Origin: Lachnospiraceae bacterium
Lineage (GTDB): Bacteria; Bacillota; Clostridia; Lachnospirales; Lachnospiraceae
Direction of reading: 5' to 3'
DNA length: 64,000 nucleotides
NCBI GenBank assembly: GCA_017450485.1
Contig: JAFSTN010000024.1
Span: 149,367-213,366 of the forward strand
Made by a program: the position numbers and the translations under genes. How positions within the stretch are numbered: position 1 is the first letter of the stretch; each line of letters opens with the position of its first letter. This document shows, one piece after another, positions 18,712 to 26,956 of this stretch. Under the pieces are notes generated by a model. The model saw nothing but the letters and a program-made list of their open reading frames with translations. It did not search any database and had not been told where the DNA came from.

Positions 18712-18715
18712 CAAG

Positions 18716-19498
18716 ATGGCAGTAGAAGATGGTGTATGGATCATGCGCGGACTCGACTGGAACGATCCGTATCGTATCCGCACATGGCAGGAACTGGTCA
18801 ACTGGATAAATGAAGTCGGTTTTTTACCTTTGTTTTCTAACGGAGTAGAGGGGTTTTCCGTTGAGGAACACGTGTCACCGGATTACTGGTGGACCGGCGT
18901 AAAACAGGAGGATCCCTGGGAGTGGCGTGAGATAATCGCAGCGAGCCGTCAGGTTGCTTACGGCAAGTTTTTTGACCAGAAGGCTGGATTCATAAGCCTG
19001 GAGTGGCTTCCGTATTTTGCCAATTACAGGCGGAATGGATATGACTTCGACTCACGTTGGGAGGATGGTTTGGCCAGCCGCAGGGAAAAGATCATTATGG
19101 ATATGCTCACCGGACGCGATGATGACGGAGAGATGACTTTTCCCGATGATCAGATACTCTCCACGGAGCTTAAGAAAAAAGCAGGATTCGGTAAGGGACG
19201 CGGAACAACCGGCGAATCTCTTAAAAATTTCCCCGGGATCACGACCGGCCTGCAGATGCAGACATATCTGACCGTTGCGGATTTTCACAGACGCGTAAAC
19301 AAGCGTGGAGAGGAATATGGTATGGCCGTATCTGTTCTGCTGCCGCCTGAGGCCCTGTGGGGCTACGAAACAGTCACAGCCGCTTATACGGAATCACCGG
19401 CAGAAAGCTACGACCGGATCATAGGACGTATACGCGAGCATTTCCCCGGCGCCGGTGATGCTGCGATCTGCAAGCTTATAGGAAAGCAGCCGGGATAA
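18716..19498 (+). CDS. Conserved protein, probably AlkZ-related
   Basis: The 260-residue protein is rich in Trp and aromatic residues: LVNWINEVGFLPLF near residue 27, EEHVSPDYWW near residue 48, EWLPYFANYRR near residue 95. The sequence resembles a family found in many Clostridia that databases label AlkZ-related (AlkZ is a DNA glycosylase for crosslinks). I recall this association but cannot confirm it here. The QXQ active motif of true AlkZ is not evident, so the function is open. No membrane segment. Translation probably relies on coupling to the small frame just upstream; the stop overlaps TAATG. Confidence 0.75.
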   Translation: MAVEDGVWIMRGLDWNDPYRIRTWQELVNWINEVGFLPLFSNGVEGFSVEEHVSPDYWWTGVKQEDPWEWREIIAASRQVAYGKFFDQKAGFISLEWLPYFANYRRNGYDFDSRWEDGLASRREKIIMDMLTGRDDDGEMTFPDDQILSTELKKKAGFGKGRGTTGESLKNFPGITTGLQMQTYLTVADFHRRVNKRGEEYGMAVSVLLPPEALWGYETVTAAYTESPAESYDRIIGRIREHFPGAGDAAICKLIGKQPG

Positions 19499-19536
19499 TG
19501 GAATCAATACATATTTTTGAGTCAGGAGAAAGCTTA

Positions 19537-20409
19537 GTGAAGATCGGGCGAGTACTGGGAGGGATCGTAGCGTTGTCTATTATTGGGGCACTCTTTAGCG
19601 GATGCGGAATACTCGGAGGTACCGTTTCCGAAGAACTTGAGTCTCTTCAGGGACACTGGGTTGATGTCAACGGCGATACAACGCTGGATTTTAACGGAAA
19701 CAAAATGACTGTAACATCGCCCTGGAATAAGGAAACCTACAAAGTGAAGATTTCGGGTGCGGATGTAAAGTATATTGAGAACGGCGGTTCGAAAAACGGT
19801 TATGAAACCGGATTTGGCGCGATGAGTTCCGTCTCGATCGGATCAGACGGCATTCTGACGGCACAGGAGATGGTGCTGGATGCTGAAGGGCACCAGTTCC
19901 GTTTTGTGAGGGAGGAAGATCTGGATAAGGAACTTGAGATTCAGGTTAAGGATCGCGATCTGCCCAAAACGATCGAATCGGATGAGATCGTCAGCTTCAA
20001 CCTGGTTTTCAGCAATGAGGACACTGTATATGATATCCCGGCGGATGAGCCCTGGTATGGAGGATATTATTCTTTTGCGGTTGAGCAGACGGATGAAGGT
20101 GTCTATGAGATGTCGCTCCATGGATCGGGATCGAGTTACATTATCCTGGACTATGAAGGAACCGTTTCCGAGGAGTATGTAAAAGGTCTCGCTGAACTTG
20201 TAAAAGAGCAGAAACTTGCCGAATACAACGGATGGTGGCGGACAAACACCGAAGATTTTCACGGCTGGTCAGTGAATATCGAATACGCATCAGGAGAGAA
20301 GATCCTGATGGAAGCGTCCGGTCGTGCGGCTCTCGAATGTCCTTTCAGCATATATGCTTTTCTTAAATATGCCGACATTGAGGCCGGATACGTGGATGAA
20401 ATGCGGTGA
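19537..20409 (+). CDS. Predicted lipoprotein of unknown function
   Basis: GTG at 19537 is preferred to the ATG at 19498: AGGAG (19524-19528) lies 8 bases upstream and the product starts with a proper signal, MKIGRVLGGIVALSIIGALF, followed by the lipobox cysteine in FSGC near residue 23. The 290-residue mature protein is acidic with many short beta-type segments. A stretch like FTLEGHWVD/LDFNGNKMTV (around residues 37-60) recalls small lipocalin-like bacterial domains, but this is only suggestive. It overlaps the start of the following transporter gene. Confidence 0.78.
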   Translation: MKIGRVLGGIVALSIIGALFSGCGILGGTVSEELESLQGHWVDVNGDTTLDFNGNKMTVTSPWNKETYKVKISGADVKYIENGGSKNGYETGFGAMSSVSIGSDGILTAQEMVLDAEGHQFRFVREEDLDKELEIQVKDRDLPKTIESDEIVSFNLVFSNEDTVYDIPADEPWYGGYYSFAVEQTDEGVYEMSLHGSGSSYIILDYEGTVSEEYVKGLAELVKEQKLAEYNGWWRTNTEDFHGWSVNIEYASGEKILMEASGRAALECPFSIYAFLKYADIEAGYVDEMR

Positions 20410-21281
20410 TCGGTCCGATGAGCAAAACAAAAGCAACCGTACTGCTGATATTTGTGTTTATGGCAAGGGGAACGTCTTTTTTGTTTTCCAAGTCACTGCT
20501 GCAGAATCTGGCCCCCATGAGTATCCTTGCGGTCAGATTTATCATGGCCTTTATTGTCCTCGGCCTGATATTTCATAAGAAACTCCTGGCATCGGATATA
20601 AAATGCATACGACACGGAGTGATGCTCGGCGTACTGTATACCATTTGCATGGTGTTTGAGATGTATGGGCTGAGGTTTGTCGATACAGGAGTAAGCTCGC
20701 TGATAGAGAATATGGCAATAATCCTTGTGCCGCTGTTTGTTTCTGTTCTGACAAGAACATTACCGAAAGCCCGAACCATGGCGTGTGCTGCCCTGGCGGT
20801 TACAGGCGTGGGCTTACTCTCGGAAGATCAGCTGCAGAATGGGGGAAACGGCCAGGGGCTGGTCTTGATCATCCTGGCTGCGATTACATACGCTGTTTGC
20901 ATAATGTATACGGAACGGGTAAGTCATGATTCCGATCCGGTGACCATCGGGATAATACAACTTGGCACCATGGGACTTATCAGCCTGGTTGCGACATTTT
21001 TTACGGGTGGTCCGGAAATACCTCAAACCGGAAAGCAGTGGGGAATGATGCTTATACTTGTTCTTCTGTGCAGCTGCTTCGGTTTCGCATTCCAGCCTTT
21101 GGGACAAAAGTATCTCCAGGCGGAAAGTGCGGCGGTCCTTACGGTAGTGAATCCCCTTACAGCGAGTATCCTGGGGATCCTGGTCGCCGGTGAAAAGTTT
21201 ACGGTACTTAAATTTGCAGGTTATATGATCATATTGTCGGTTTTGGTATTTTATAATAGGAGACAGGTATCTGTAATATGA
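20406..21281 (+). CDS. EamA/DMT-family transporter
   Basis: The 291-residue protein has ten hydrophobic helices in two EamA repeats: first repeat from GTSFLFSKSLLQNLAP to about residue 135, second from LVLIILAAITYAVC on. GTG at 20406 overlaps the preceding stop; ATG 20418 (MSKTK) is an equally possible start and neither has a clear ribosome site. It is only moderately similar by eye to the other EamA protein of this window. Substrate unknown. Confidence 0.88.
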   Translation: MIGPMSKTKATVLLIFVFMARGTSFLFSKSLLQNLAPMSILAVRFIMAFIVLGLIFHKKLLASDIKCIRHGVMLGVLYTICMVFEMYGLRFVDTGVSSLIENMAIILVPLFVSVLTRTLPKARTMACAALAVTGVGLLSEDQLQNGGNGQGLVLIILAAITYAVCIMYTERVSHDSDPVTIGIIQLGTMGLISLVATFFTGGPEIPQTGKQWGMMLILVLLCSCFGFAFQPLGQKYLQAESAAVLTVVNPLTASILGILVAGEKFTVLKFAGYMIILSVLVFYNRRQVSVI

Positions 21282-21685
21282 AAGCGTGCGTAAATACAGG
21301 CTTTGAGAAAACCAGATATGTAATATCCGGTATCTGCATATGTCTGATGCTGTCATTATGCTCCTGTACGATAAGATCGGATCGTCCGATAAGCGATAAG
21401 GTGATAAACGAGCGTAAGGAAGCATACGAGAATTATCTGAAGGAAACATATCCGGATGAAAGCTTTACTGTTGAGATCTGGCAGGAATACGGCATGGATA
21501 TCGGTGGTGCCGGCCTGCCGGATTACGAGGGATATCTGATCAGACAGGTGATCACCGATTCCAGGGGAAACCGGTTTAAGATCCATGAATACTCCAAAGG
21601 AGAGTATTCCGATGACTATCAGAAGGTTCTGGACGGATGGATACGGTATGATGAAAAAGGTGAATTGATCCTTAACGCAGAGTGA
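21278..21685 (+). CDS. Small predicted lipoprotein
   Basis: It begins in an ATGA overlap with the transporter stop. The 135-residue product has a signal of MKACVNTGFEKTRY followed by a hydrophobic run ending in LSLCSC, so the acylated cysteine is near residue 30. The mature part (about 105 residues) is charged, with a segment like YLKETYPDESFTVE that occurs in several small clostridial lipoproteins of unknown role. It lies just upstream of the proton-channel pair. Confidence 0.72.
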   Translation: MKACVNTGFEKTRYVISGICICLMLSLCSCTIRSDRPISDKVINERKEAYENYLKETYPDESFTVEIWQEYGMDIGGAGLPDYEGYLIRQVITDSRGNRFKIHEYSKGEYSDDYQKVLDGWIRYDEKGELILNAE

Positions 21686-21728
21686 TAATATAGAATGGAA
21701 AAGCGGCGACAAAAATGGAGAGGTTAAC

Positions 21729-23156
21729 ATGAGAAAAAGAGGATATGAGGTTTTACTGTTAATAACATACATCGCCATGGCTGCGGTATTCGTATACCTG
21801 AACTTCTTTACGAAAACTCAGGCGGGGGATCTGACGAATATCATTGTGAATCTGGTGATGTTTGTCCTGGTCGCCATGATCCTTTTTTCCGCCTGTGTGA
21901 AAGGCCTGCTTCCCGCATCCCGGATGACGGCGGATCTGATCATGGTCACGATGAAGATCGAGAATGACGCGCGGAACTCTCACAGATTCCTCTGGGAAAA
22001 GTACAGAGAGGATAAGGAGGAACTTTTCACATCCAATATCCTCAGGAGGCAGTATCAGGACTACCGGTTCGAGCTGGAGCGCATAATCCACACCGACAAG
22101 ACCTATTACAAGTGTGATATCGAAGATTATATCGGAATGGATCTGGTGGACAGTGTGATACACAGAGAACGCCTGAATCAGGTAGCCGGAGTCATGACGG
22201 GTCTTGGTATACTGGGCACCTTTATAGGTCTGTCGCTGGGCCTTCAGAGCTTTAATACCGGAACCACAGCTGAGATAACTAACAGCATAGAGCCGTTGAT
22301 GGAAGGTATCAAGGTCGCCTTCCATACATCCATATACGGCATGGTCTTTTCCCTCATATTTAACTATGTGTATAAGAGAAGGCTGGATGATGCGGAAAAT
22401 GCGGTAAGGGATTTCCTGAGCGCATACAGAAAATATGTTATGCCCGACACCGCAACAGACGGCTTTAACCGCCTGATGGAACTGCAAAGACAGCAGACCG
22501 ATGCCATAGTCGGTATTTCCGACACTCTGGCGAATCAGCTTGCAAAGGGATTAAAGGACCTTTTAGAGCCGGAGTTTGATCGTTTCGACCGCACTATCGA
22601 GAGTTTTGCGACCATGGCTACGAGGAATCAGATGAAGCAGCTTGCCAGGGTGGTCGATGCTTTTCTTGAAGAGATGAACAGATCTCTCGGAGATACTTTT
22701 ACCAAACTCTCCGAAAAGGTTGATTCTACCATGGTGATGCAGGAAGCAAATGAGAGGCAGATGCAGGAATTCTATGAGAAGAGTATCGGTACCGCCGGAA
22801 ACATGAGCACTGTCACCGCACAGACGAAAGAAGTCGCGAACTCGATGAAACAGTATGCCGAGAACGTGGCAGCTCTCGAACGGGATATCCGCGATACCCT
22901 GGGAAAACTTCAGCAGCTCATTGAGGCCATCCCCGTTGAAGTCAATGATACTTTCAATATCATCAATGACAATCTGCAGATCGTGGAGACTCATTTTAAA
23001 AATACGATCGAGGATATCAACAATACCGTGGTACGTGTTCCCGAAGCCGTGGACTACTCATACCGCGGCATAGAGCAGGCGCTTGACAGTGTGACAGCAG
23101 CTCTGGAAGAACTGAAGAATACGATACGGAATGCGGAATCCGACGATAAATGGTGA
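21729..23156 (+). CDS. MotA/TolQ/ExbB-family proton channel protein, ZorA-like
   Basis: The 475-residue protein has four membrane helices (about 8-27, 38-58, 150-172, 190-214), with the family signature GVMTGLGILGTFIGLSLGL in helix 3 and FHTSIYGMVFSLIF in helix 4. The cytoplasmic tail of about 250 residues is predicted to be largely coiled coil and helical. That layout (channel core plus long tail) is that of ZorA, the five-copy stator-like ring of Zorya defence systems, and of related uncharacterised Gram-positive proteins. GAGAGG precedes the ATG. It overlaps the OmpA-domain gene by 7 bases, so a 5:2 complex is expected. No Zorya effector gene (zorC, zorD, zorE) is nearby. Confidence 0.9.
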   Translation: MRKRGYEVLLLITYIAMAAVFVYLNFFTKTQAGDLTNIIVNLVMFVLVAMILFSACVKGLLPASRMTADLIMVTMKIENDARNSHRFLWEKYREDKEELFTSNILRRQYQDYRFELERIIHTDKTYYKCDIEDYIGMDLVDSVIHRERLNQVAGVMTGLGILGTFIGLSLGLQSFNTGTTAEITNSIEPLMEGIKVAFHTSIYGMVFSLIFNYVYKRRLDDAENAVRDFLSAYRKYVMPDTATDGFNRLMELQRQQTDAIVGISDTLANQLAKGLKDLLEPEFDRFDRTIESFATMATRNQMKQLARVVDAFLEEMNRSLGDTFTKLSEKVDSTMVMQEANERQMQEFYEKSIGTAGNMSTVTAQTKEVANSMKQYAENVAALERDIRDTLGKLQQLIEAIPVEVNDTFNIINDNLQIVETHFKNTIEDINNTVVRVPEAVDYSYRGIEQALDSVTAALEELKNTIRNAESDDKW

Positions 23157-24082
23157 TGGGGAAAGAGATGAAACGCAGAAGACAGACCGATGGAGAAACT
23201 ACATACTGGCTGTCCTACTCCGATATGATGGCCGGACTTTTGCTGGTCTTTGTACTCATTATAGCTTTTACCATGCTTCACGCTAAGATGCAGTATGACG
23301 AGAAGCAGACAGAGCTTATCGGCAAGGAACAGGAACTTCTGGTACAGGCGGATGAGCTGGAAAAAGAGAGGGACATAGTCGCACAGCAAAAGACAACTCT
23401 CGATGAACAGGCCGAAATGCTGAATGCACAGGAGGAGGCTCTTGCAGAGCAGGGAGAAAAGATCGCGATACAAGAAAAGACCCTGAAGGAGCAGCATGAG
23501 CTGCTTAACAAGCTCGAGGCCATCATGAGCGAACAGCAGCAGAAACTTGATGACATCATAGGTGTAAGAGCGGAGCTGGTCGAGGAATTGAGCAGGGAGT
23601 TTGACGACTCCGATCTGAAGGTTTCCGTGGATGAGACCACGGGTGCGATCACCTTCGATGCCAGTATACTGTTTGATTACAACAAATCGGTTTTAAAGCC
23701 GTCCGGGAAGGCGTTTCTTGCAGAGTTCCTGCCCAGATATGTTGATGTACTCTTAAGTCCCAGGTACAAGGACAATATTTCCGAGATACTCATAGAGGGA
23801 CATACGGATACGGAAGGAAGCTATCTGACCAATCTGGGGCTTTCACAGAAGCGTGCACTGGCCGTAGCAGAGTATTGTCTGTCCGAAAAGAGCGGGATCC
23901 TTACGGAGAGCCAGCTGGAGGAAATGAGAATGCTCGTCTCTGCTTCAGGACGTTCCTACAGTGATCCCATATATGACAAAGACGGCGAGATAGACATGGC
24001 TGCCTCCCGCCGTGTGGAATTCCTTTTTCGTCTGAAGGATGAAGAAATGGTCCGCGAAATGATAGAGATCCTGAGCGAATGA
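23150..24082 (+). CDS. MotB/OmpA-domain protein, ZorB-like
   Basis: The 310-residue protein has a short basic N-terminus, one membrane helix (about 22-43) starting YWLSYSDMMAGLLLVF, a long coiled coil (about 45-145) and a C-terminal OmpA/MotB peptidoglycan-binding domain (about 155-305, ILIEGHTDTEGSY and SRRVEFLFR). Asp25 in the helix matches the proton-carrying aspartate of MotB and ZorB. The start is uncertain: ATG 23150 overlaps the channel gene; ATG 23168 would drop six residues. In monoderm cells the OmpA domain would bind the wall outside the membrane. The stop codon lies in the 30-base repeat. Confidence 0.9.
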   Translation: MVMGKEMKRRRQTDGETTYWLSYSDMMAGLLLVFVLIIAFTMLHAKMQYDEKQTELIGKEQELLVQADELEKERDIVAQQKTTLDEQAEMLNAQEEALAEQGEKIAIQEKTLKEQHELLNKLEAIMSEQQQKLDDIIGVRAELVEELSREFDDSDLKVSVDETTGAITFDASILFDYNKSVLKPSGKAFLAEFLPRYVDVLLSPRYKDNISEILIEGHTDTEGSYLTNLGLSQKRALAVAEYCLSEKSGILTESQLEEMRMLVSASGRSYSDPIYDKDGEIDMAASRRVEFLFRLKDEEMVREMIEILSE

Positions 24083-24109
24083 CACCCGGGGACGGAGTCA
24101 CAGTGTCAT
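24080..24109 (+). repeat. REP-like 30-base element, copy A
   Basis: The sequence opens TGACACCCGGGGACGGAGTC and ends in CACAGTGTCAT. Its ends TGACAC/GTGTCA are inverted repeats. TGA at 24080 is the stop of the OmpA-domain gene, and TCA at 24106-24108 is the stop of the converging membrane gene. Copies B and C lie at 31644 and 33418. Confidence 0.85.
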
Positions 24110-24756
24110 TTGGCATCTCTGAATACTCCGCGGAATGCTCTTTGTGATATGGGCTTTCTGATGATCAGTCTGCAGATCAGATACTGAAGCACCGTACCTA
24201 CTGCGATAAGTACATAACCAAGTATTATCGAGGTACTCAGAGTCAGTCCGCCGAACATATCCAGGTTGGTGATGAAAGTAAGTCCTGCAGTGATAAAACC
24301 GATCACCAGACAGAAAATGATAATGGATGCCAGGAAATACTTATATACCACTGCAGTATAGATAAACAGCTGGAAGATCAGTATATCTATCACAAACAGA
24401 GAGGTTGCTATCTCGTTTGCCTTCTCCGGATATCTGCCGGCCATGATGGATCTGAAGATGATCAGTACCGTGAAGAGCACGAATGACAGAGTGAAATTAA
24501 GTTTCACGGGTATGTCCAGTTGAATCCTGCGTCCGATCCCGGATGACTGTATCATATCCGACATCGACAGCGACATGATGAACTGGAACATGTACATGCT
24601 GCACAGAACCACATAGAACCCGCCCAGATACTGGGTTCCCTTACTTACTATCTCGGTTACCACACCTATGCCCAGAAAGATCAGCATGAAGGTGATGTTG
24701 GTCGAAAATTTAAAACTGTATTTGCAGAGTGCAAAAAAATCTTTCAATTCTTTCAT
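24106..24756 (-). CDS. ABC transporter membrane subunit (first of two)
   Basis: The 216-residue protein is hydrophobic with six likely helices (about 17-35, 42-62, 85-105, 120-150, 155-175, 182-203) and no enzymatic motif. With the next membrane gene and the ATPase gene it forms a reverse-strand operon led by a GntR regulator. This layout matches ABC-2-like exporters involved in cell-envelope stress or antibiotic export. The last codons lie in the 30-base repeat, copy A. Sequence identity to a named family is not evident. Confidence 0.8.
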   Translation of the reverse strand: MKELKDFFALCKYSFKFSTNITFMLIFLGIGVVTEIVSKGTQYLGGFYVVLCSMYMFQFIMSLSMSDMIQSSGIGRRIQLDIPVKLNFTLSFVLFTVLIIFRSIMAGRYPEKANEIATSLFVIDILIFQLFIYTAVVYKYFLASIIIFCLVIGFITAGLTFITNLDMFGGLTLSTSIILGYVLIAVGTVLQYLICRLIIRKPISQRAFRGVFRDAK

Positions 24757-24790
24757 TGTTTTTCTCCAGTCAGTTTAATTTATGTCTGAT

Positions 24791-25420
24791 CTATCTGAGA
24801 TCGAAATACGATGCTCTGATCTTTTTCTCAGCGAATTTCTGTGTGAATATGACTCCTCCCGCCAGCAATAATACCGTTACGGCCATAAGGGGATAAGCGG
24901 CGGACGGTGCCAGCATGCCTACTGCATCCAGTATGATCCCGATGAGCAGCTCAGGCATTGCGACCAGCAGCAGAAAACCGTACATGGACACGAATCGAGT
25001 GGAAGTCACCGACCAGACGGATACATTTGCCAGTACCAGGGCGTATAACAGCAGTGTTTTGGGATTTCCCATGCTTCCCGGTACAAAAATCGCAGGCAGA
25101 AAAGTGTATGCAAAAGTTCTCACGATCCTGATAAACGAATCCGTCAGCATGCTTTTTTTGACGAAATCCATCCCGTTTACCGATGTTTTCAGATATTCCA
25201 TGCCGAAATTGTTCTTCCTGTAGATCGGACCGTAGCCAAAATATTCGGTTGATATCTCTACGATCATCAACCATGCCTGAACGGACAGGAAGAAGTGCTC
25301 TTCTACATTACCGAAGATGAATCTGACGGCCGTACCGATCAGGATGAATGCAAGAGGTATGATGATCGTAGTTATGTTAAAATACCGGCTGCCCAGCATT
25401 TTCTTGTGACTCCTTAGCAT
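24791..25420 (-). CDS. ABC transporter membrane subunit (second)
   Basis: The 209-residue hydrophobic protein has about six helices, among them ITTIIIPLAFILIGTAV near residue 16 and LMAVTVLLLAGGVIF near the end. It starts directly after the ATPase stop (one base apart), so it is translated from the same transcript. The pair of similar-sized membrane proteins suggests a heterodimeric channel. No substrate can be read from the sequence. Confidence 0.8.
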   Translation of the reverse strand: MLRSHKKMLGSRYFNITTIIIPLAFILIGTAVRFIFGNVEEHFFLSVQAWLMIVEISTEYFGYGPIYRKNNFGMEYLKTSVNGMDFVKKSMLTDSFIRIVRTFAYTFLPAIFVPGSMGNPKTLLLYALVLANVSVWSVTSTRFVSMYGFLLLVAMPELLIGIILDAVGMLAPSAAYPLMAVTVLLLAGGVIFTQKFAEKKIRASYFDLR

Positions 25421-25421
25421 A

Positions 25422-26327
25422 TCAGATCACCATCCTTGTATTTTTCTTCATGACAGCAACGCTTATCTGATAAAGCGTAGGAGTCTCTTTGGTCAGGTTC
25501 ATGCCTGCGAGCCTGTCCAGATCCTGCGCGAGGCAGATCCCTTCAAAACCGTAGGGGTTGACATTTATTGAATACAGGATGCTTTTGGCTGCTTCCGTGT
25601 CGCCTGCATCGCCTTTTACCAGAACGTATTTTTCCTTGAGCTCATCCACAAAACCCTTTTCCACGATGTTTCCGTGTTCCATGATGATCGCATAATCGGT
25701 GATGCTCTCCATATCTGCCACATTGTGAGTGGAGAAAAATACGGTACGTGAACCCTCGCCGCTGCTGATATACTCGCTGATCTTTGAGTTTAAGACATCT
25801 CTCATGAGCGGATCCAAGGGTGAAGCGGGCTCGTCCAGGATGAGGAGATCGGTGTCTCTGGCCAGGACCGTCGCGAGCATCAGCTTCATTTTGGTTCCGT
25901 CGGAAAGATCCGAATTCTTTTTTCTGGGATCGAAGTCGCCGTCACCGAACAGTGCAAGTTCATTGCAAATCTGCCTGAATCTGTCTTTGTCGAAATTGCC
26001 GAATATCAGCTCACTGATGCCCTCTATGTCGCCTATTGACCATGTGGGCAGAAAGTATTTACCGGTTCCGGTATAGCCTATCCTGTTCTTTACTTCGGGA
26101 TCGCGTTCCTTTTCTTCATTGGAGTATTTCTCAAAAAACGTGAAATCTCCCTTAAAATCAAGTCTGATCCCGGCCATCATATTGAGAAGAGTAGTCTTGC
26201 CTGCACCGTTCTCGCCGATCAGAGCTGTTGCAAACCCCTGCGGGATCTCAAACTCCGGTATGTCCAGTCTGAAATTTTTGTACTCCTTAACCAGATTTGT
26301 TCCTTTGACTGCTGTTGTGTAATTCAT
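25422..26327 (-). CDS. ABC transporter ATP-binding protein with variant signature motif
   Basis: The 301-residue protein has Walker A GENGAGKTT (38-46), Walker B LLILDEPAS (161-169) with Asp165 and Glu166, and a switch histidine in STHNVAD near residue 205. The signature motif, normally LSGGQ, is LSDGT (141-145). The C-terminal 70 residues are an accessory domain. It overlaps the GntR gene by four bases (ATGA). Together with that regulator and two membrane proteins it resembles the Bacillus YtrABCDEF type of system. Confidence 0.9.
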   Translation of the reverse strand: MNYTTAVKGTNLVKEYKNFRLDIPEFEIPQGFATALIGENGAGKTTLLNMMAGIRLDFKGDFTFFEKYSNEEKERDPEVKNRIGYTGTGKYFLPTWSIGDIEGISELIFGNFDKDRFRQICNELALFGDGDFDPRKKNSDLSDGTKMKLMLATVLARDTDLLILDEPASPLDPLMRDVLNSKISEYISSGEGSRTVFFSTHNVADMESITDYAIIMEHGNIVEKGFVDELKEKYVLVKGDAGDTEAAKSILYSINVNPYGFEGICLAQDLDRLAGMNLTKETPTLYQISVAVMKKNTRMVI

Positions 26328-26704
26328 AATGTGCTCCTCTCGATCTCGTATAAAGCTTTCAGTGTTTCTATCAGTTCCGATTCACTCATCTGTGCTATCT
26401 TGGCTGCATTGATGGCATCTGTGAGTGCATCCTCGACTTTTCTCAAGTGCTGCTCTCTGAGCATCTCGCTGTTTTGTGCATTTACGTAGTAGCCTTTTCC
26501 CTGAGCCGCCGTGACCAGGCCCTCCGCTTCAAGCACTTCATATGCCTTCATGGTGGTGATGACGCTTATCCTGAGGTCCCTGGCCAGCCCTCTGATGGAT
26601 GGCAGGTACTCTCCCTGCTTATACTTCCCGGTGAGGATATCCGTTTTAAAACTGTCCGCTATCTGCTGATAGATAGGTTTGTCGGAATTTTGTGATAACT
26701 GCAT
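26324..26704 (-). CDS. GntR-family regulator, YtrA type
   Basis: The 126-residue protein has the winged helix-turn-helix at 10-75 (PIYQQIADSFKTDILTGKY, LPSIRGLARDLRISVITTMKAYEVLEAEGLV) and only a short C-terminal helical tail, the YtrA subfamily layout. YtrA-type regulators repress the ABC operon they lead. AAAGGA lies before the ATG on the reverse strand. A promoter with an overlapping inverted repeat is found upstream (26764-26808), which fits self-repression. Confidence 0.92.
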   Translation of the reverse strand: MQLSQNSDKPIYQQIADSFKTDILTGKYKQGEYLPSIRGLARDLRISVITTMKAYEVLEAEGLVTAAQGKGYYVNAQNSEMLREQHLRKVEDALTDAINAAKIAQMSESELIETLKALYEIERSTL

Positions 26705-26763
26705 TTCTTGTTTCCTTTGTGTGGGTGATGCGGTAACTGCAGTTGGCGCGGTGACACCCGGTC

Positions 26764-26799
26764 AACTGTTTATGTGTTATATATACAGCAATGACAGTT
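26764..26799 (-). promoter_or_regulatory. Candidate GntR operator
   Basis: AACTGT (26764-26769) and ACAGTT (26794-26799) form a perfect inverted repeat with a 24-base spacer that contains the -10 box of the operon promoter. Binding of the GntR protein there would block transcription. Binding itself is inferred. Confidence 0.5.
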
Positions 26800-26808
26800 T
26801 GCAGTCAA
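26780..26808 (-). promoter_or_regulatory. SigmaA-type promoter of the gntR-ABC operon
   Basis: On the reverse strand TTGACT (26808-26803) and TATATA (26785-26780) are 17 bases apart. The distance to the gntR start codon is about 75 bases. Confidence 0.75.
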
Positions 26809-26956
26809 TACTTTTTTTCGAAAAGGCACTATATTATACCGACGGCAATCATGATACCATAGTATTGAAGGCGTACCAGTGCGATGTTACCGGGCTGCGA
26901 TATCTGCGCTGAACCGACCGGGTTATGACAAATGAACGCTAAGGGAGGATGACAAA

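Noticed and set aside
18571-18801. Longer N-terminus for the reverse-strand EamA gene
   Set aside because: It would add 77 residues unlike the family and overlap the start of the AlkZ-related gene; the start at 18570 has a ribosome site.
21729-24082. Complete Zorya defence system
   Set aside because: Only ZorA/ZorB-like genes are present. No ZorC, ZorD helicase or ZorE nuclease gene was found on either side.
26679-26912. 77-codon plus-strand open frame
   Set aside because: It overlaps the start of the GntR gene and the operon promoter, has no ribosome site and no family features.
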